Source: Thermoplasmatales archaeon (GTDB lineage Archaea > Thermoplasmatota > E2 > DHVEG-1). From it: 7,253 nt of DNA. This document shows, in pieces, positions 5,292 to 7,253 of the stretch. The notes beneath the pieces are model-generated. The model did not search any database. It was not told the origin of the DNA and worked only from the letters and a program-made list of their open reading frames with translations. The stretch is from NCBI GenBank assembly GCA_023140035.1, contig JAGLML010000049.1, positions 1 to 7,253 on the forward strand, given 5' to 3'. The position numbers and the translations under genes are program-made. How positions within the stretch are numbered: the first letter of the stretch is position 1; every line of letters begins with the position of its first letter.

Positions 5292-6753
5292 ATAGTCTGA
5301 ATGATATAACATCGATACTTGTAGACGCCGTTTTTCCCGTATCATCGTATGCTTTTACCGTTATTGTAAATCTCCGAATATGTTTGATAAATGCAACTCT
5401 TTTAAGACTCCATTCATAAGGTTCTTGAGTTACAGTACTTTTAAGATTTTCATTGATATAAAATTCAACTTTTTCAATGTTGGAGTCATCTTCAGCAATT
5501 GCAGTAATTGTGGTTTTTCCAATTAAAATTGTATTGTTCCCAAATAAGGTTTTAAAAAGCGGACGACCCCAGAAGTGCCAATTTTCTTTCACTGGGATGC
5601 TAATCCCCACTCCCGGAGGTTGGTTCCCTCCCGGAACTAAAACGGTAGCATTCACAGCATCAGCATAGTAGGCATCAAATGGCTCTTGATTGTCTGGCGG
5701 ATCTGAATATCCTTGATTTTTTTCGGAACTAAAAACTACTGCAAAGATCTTCAGATTTTCAGGGTCTAAATTCAAAAATCCAAAATCTGAAATTTTTCCT
5801 GTCCTCTGAATAACAGCATTATCACCAGCACCTATAGATATCTCCTGGTTTATTATATACTCAAGGAAACCAAAACTATATGGGATGCCATCATGATCCG
5901 CCCAACGAGAAGTTATTTCTGTTAAATAAACTCTCAGACGACCTGTATATGTTTCCTTTTCCTCGTTTTCAACAAGTATATCGATTGTCATTTCGTTAGT
6001 AACATTATCAAATTCCGCATTAACAGAGACACGTAAGTTAGGTGTATTTCTTATCAAAGCAGCAGATATCATATTCTCATAAACAGATTTATCTTCAGCA
6101 GCAAATATAACTTTATATCCTCCATCAACATAAACCGTTGGAAAACCCAAATTATTGTAATCGTTTTCTAAACGCTCCTTAGCTCCGTCATTAACATCAT
6201 TAACCATACTTACATAATGAAATTGATAATTTTCTGTTTCATACAAATCATGTAAGATTGCAGCAACTTGGGTACAAGGAGCACACCAAGTAGCTGTGGC
6301 TTCTTCTATAAACACCGTATGAACAAACTCATCATCCCCGTTATCACCATTGTCCGAGACTGTTATCGTATAATAGACACTGCCATTAGTAGAAGGATTA
6401 CCGACAGGACCATTACCCGCAGCATCATCAACGGTCACATAATAATACCAATCTTCATCAGAATTTTTTGGAATGTAGATATTAACGCTTCCACTTAAGA
6501 TTGACATAGAGCTCCAATTATCTGCACTTGCGATTTTATAATATATTGTTGCAGTGGTAATATTAATATTATCGGAGAACGTCACAGAAATAGTAATTGA
6601 CTCACCTTTTTCTCCTGTTGCATCACCAGTAATAGCGTCAATTGTAGGAGGTTTATTGTCAACATCTTCACCAGTGAAAAAAATGACATAAACTGATGAT
6701 GTTAGCAGAATTGCTATTACTATTACTACAGCAATTTTTAATGGAAGTTTCAT
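5290..6753 (-). CDS. Anchored extracellular Ig-thioredoxin-Ig surface protein (487 aa)
   Basis: Residues 6-27 are a single hydrophobic segment after MKLPLK, an uncleaved anchor or signal, with no lipobox cysteine. An Ig/fibronectin-like domain follows (about 35-132: NKPPTIDAITG, then YYYVTVDDAAGN), then an acidic N/G/D linker (134-142). Next is a thioredoxin-type domain with W156-C157-A-P-C160 and GFPT (cis-P205), then a beta-rich domain (239-370). A linker NQPP leads to a C-terminal Ig-like domain (about 380-487; KVEFYINENLKS, PYEWS, TITVKAYDDTG). Several N-x-S/T sites (N65, N79, N123, N250, N368, N406) could be glycosylated. C157 and C160 are the only cysteines, so the protein is a catalyst without structural disulfides. 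ATG at 6753 follows a TTTAAATA box by 26 bases. Likely role: thiol-disulfide exchange or oxidative folding on the cell surface; the partner is unknown. Confidence 0.88.
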   Translation of the reverse strand: MKLPLKIAVVIVIAILLTSSVYVIFFTGEDVDNKPPTIDAITGDATGEKGESITISVTFSDNINITTATIYYKIASADNWSSMSILSGSVNIYIPKNSDEDWYYYVTVDDAAGNGPVGNPSTNGSVYYTITVSDNGDNGDDEFVHTVFIEEATATWCAPCTQVAAILHDLYETENYQFHYVSMVNDVNDGAKERLENDYNNLGFPTVYVDGGYKVIFAAEDKSVYENMISAALIRNTPNLRVSVNAEFDNVTNEMTIDILVENEEKETYTGRLRVYLTEITSRWADHDGIPYSFGFLEYIINQEISIGAGDNAVIQRTGKISDFGFLNLDPENLKIFAVVFSSEKNQGYSDPPDNQEPFDAYYADAVNATVLVPGGNQPPGVGISIPVKENWHFWGRPLFKTLFGNNTILIGKTTITAIAEDDSNIEKVEFYINENLKSTVTQEPYEWSLKRVAFIKHIRRFTITVKAYDDTGKTASTSIDVISFRL

Positions 6754-6779
6754 TTATGCATTAATATAGCTTTACAGTA

Positions 6780-6787
6780 TATTTAAA
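6780..6787 (-). promoter_or_regulatory. TATA box of the Ig-thioredoxin gene
   Basis: TTTAAATA on the minus strand, 26 bases before the ATG at 6753. Box and gap are identical to those of the ligase gene, implying a leaderless or nearly leaderless mRNA. The flanking sequence is also A/T-only, so the exact register is uncertain by a few bases. Confidence 0.55.
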
Positions 6788-6794
6788 TTTAATG

Positions 6795-6806
6795 ATTATT
6801 AATAAT
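6795..6806. promoter_or_regulatory. Perfect 12-bp palindrome between divergent promoters
   Basis: ATTATTAATAAT lies just upstream of the TATA box of the Ig-thioredoxin gene within the 174-bp divergent intergenic region. It could be a dimer-binding site, but a sequence of only A and T is often symmetrical by chance. Confidence 0.2.
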
Positions 6807-6881
6807 GACTATTGACTAAGAAAAACATCGATAGAAAAACGTTAATCTACTACTTCCATATACGGAATCCAGCGATAATTG

Positions 6882-6889
6882 TTTATATC
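6882..6889 (+). promoter_or_regulatory. TATA box of the second radical SAM gene
   Basis: TTTATATC is the best match to the archaeal consensus in this intergenic region. It is 38 bases before the ATG at 6928, giving a leader of roughly 12-16 bases. No clear ribosome-binding site is seen in that leader. Confidence 0.5.
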
Positions 6890-6927
6890 TTATCAGCATA
6901 TTATTAAAAATAACCAAAAGAAGTCCT

Positions 6928-7253
6928 ATGAAAATACTATTAGTAATGCCACATCCAAATGCTAAAATAGGTTTATTCTCTAGATTCACATACCCTTCAC
7001 TTACTCTTAAACAACTTGCGGCAATAACTCCTGAGAAACATTCATTGGACATTATAGATGAGCGATTTGAGAGGATTAATTTCAACAAGCACTACGATGT
7101 TGTTGGAATTTCTTGTCTTACATATAACTCCCTTAGGGGATATGAGGTTGCTAGGGAATTCAAGAAAAGAGGTGCCACTGTTGTTTTTGGAGGATACCAT
7201 GCAACACTATTGCCAGATGAAGCAAAACAGCATGTAGATTGCGTTGTTATTGG
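6928..7253 (+). CDS. B12-binding-type radical SAM protein, N-terminal part (3' partial)
   Basis: 108 residues are visible and the gene runs off the window. They form the cobalamin-binding-type domain: MKILLVMPHPN, QLAAITPEKHSLDIIDERFE, INFNKHYDVVGISCLTYNS, and GGYHATLLPDEAKQHVDCVV. This is the same domain as in the gene at 3966: both share QLAAITPxKHS, IDER, INFN and EAKxH at matching positions, so they are paralogues. Unlike that gene, this one keeps the family's GGxH (G88-G89-Y-H91). The radical SAM core lies beyond the window and is assumed from the paralogue and family, not seen. ATG 6928 is the only reasonable start and aligns with MKIL of the paralogue. The gene is divergent from the Ig-thioredoxin gene. 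Confidence 0.85.
   Translation, partial: MKILLVMPHPNAKIGLFSRFTYPSLTLKQLAAITPEKHSLDIIDERFERINFNKHYDVVGISCLTYNSLRGYEVAREFKKRGATVVFGGYHATLLPDEAKQHVDCVVI

Noticed and set aside
5477..5668. Short plus-strand open frame inside the Ig-thioredoxin gene
   Set aside because: It is antisense to the conserved C-terminal Ig-like domain and has no protein-like features.
6816..7088. Minus-strand open frame over the second radical SAM gene
   Set aside because: Antisense to a clearly conserved cobalamin-type domain, with no recognisable motif; a similar shadow lies opposite the first radical SAM start.
1..7253. CRISPR arrays, tRNA or rRNA genes
   Set aside because: No regularly spaced repeats and no RNA-gene signatures were seen; intergenic regions are all shorter than about 220 bases.

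Overview
The window looks archaeal. Protein-coding DNA is AT-rich, and most genes are preceded by TATA-like boxes of the TTTAAATA/TTTATATC type at the distance expected for archaeal TBP/TFB promoters, with little or no Shine-Dalgarno sequence. The gene content (B12-type radical SAM proteins, a PaaK/CapK-like ligase, an anchored Ig-thioredoxin-Ig surface protein, a haloarchaeal-style IS6-like transposase) would fit a Thermoplasmatota-like or other uncultured euryarchaeote. That placement is inference; there is no rRNA or other marker here.

Layout. (1) 1-1356, plus strand: the 3' part of a membrane polyferredoxin gene, directly abutting a gene for a membrane-anchored thioredoxin-like protein (TAA followed at once by ATG). 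Together they look like a module that delivers electrons to an extracytoplasmic dithiol. (2) 1357-1641: a minus-strand hairpin/T-tract terminator, a 54-residue four-cysteine protein on the minus strand, its promoter, and an operator-like palindrome at the expected transcription start. (3) 1642-2351: a complete 710-bp IS6-like insertion sequence with 19-bp inverted repeats (18/19 match) and a perfect 8-bp target duplication, CAACTGCC. It landed 11 bp upstream of the BRE/TATA of the small cysteine gene. Inside the IS, a 15-bp hairpin spans the transposase start. (4) 2504-5276: a divergent pair, a PaaK/CapK-like adenylate-forming enzyme (minus) and a B12-type radical SAM protein (plus). Both are driven from a 79-bp intergenic region whose two TATA boxes are 11 bp apart. 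(5) 5290-6753, minus: a 487-residue anchored surface protein with an Ig-like domain, a WCAPC thioredoxin domain and a C-terminal Ig-like domain. (6) 6928-7253, plus: the start of a second radical SAM paralogue, running off the window.

How the genes may fit together: the ligase and the two radical SAM paralogues suggest an uncharacterised pathway that activates a carboxylate and modifies it by radical chemistry. The polyferredoxin/thioredoxin pair and the large anchored thioredoxin protein suggest disulfide chemistry outside the membrane. Neither role is proven by the sequence. No tRNA, rRNA or CRISPR array was seen, and no gene-free stretch exceeds 300 bases.
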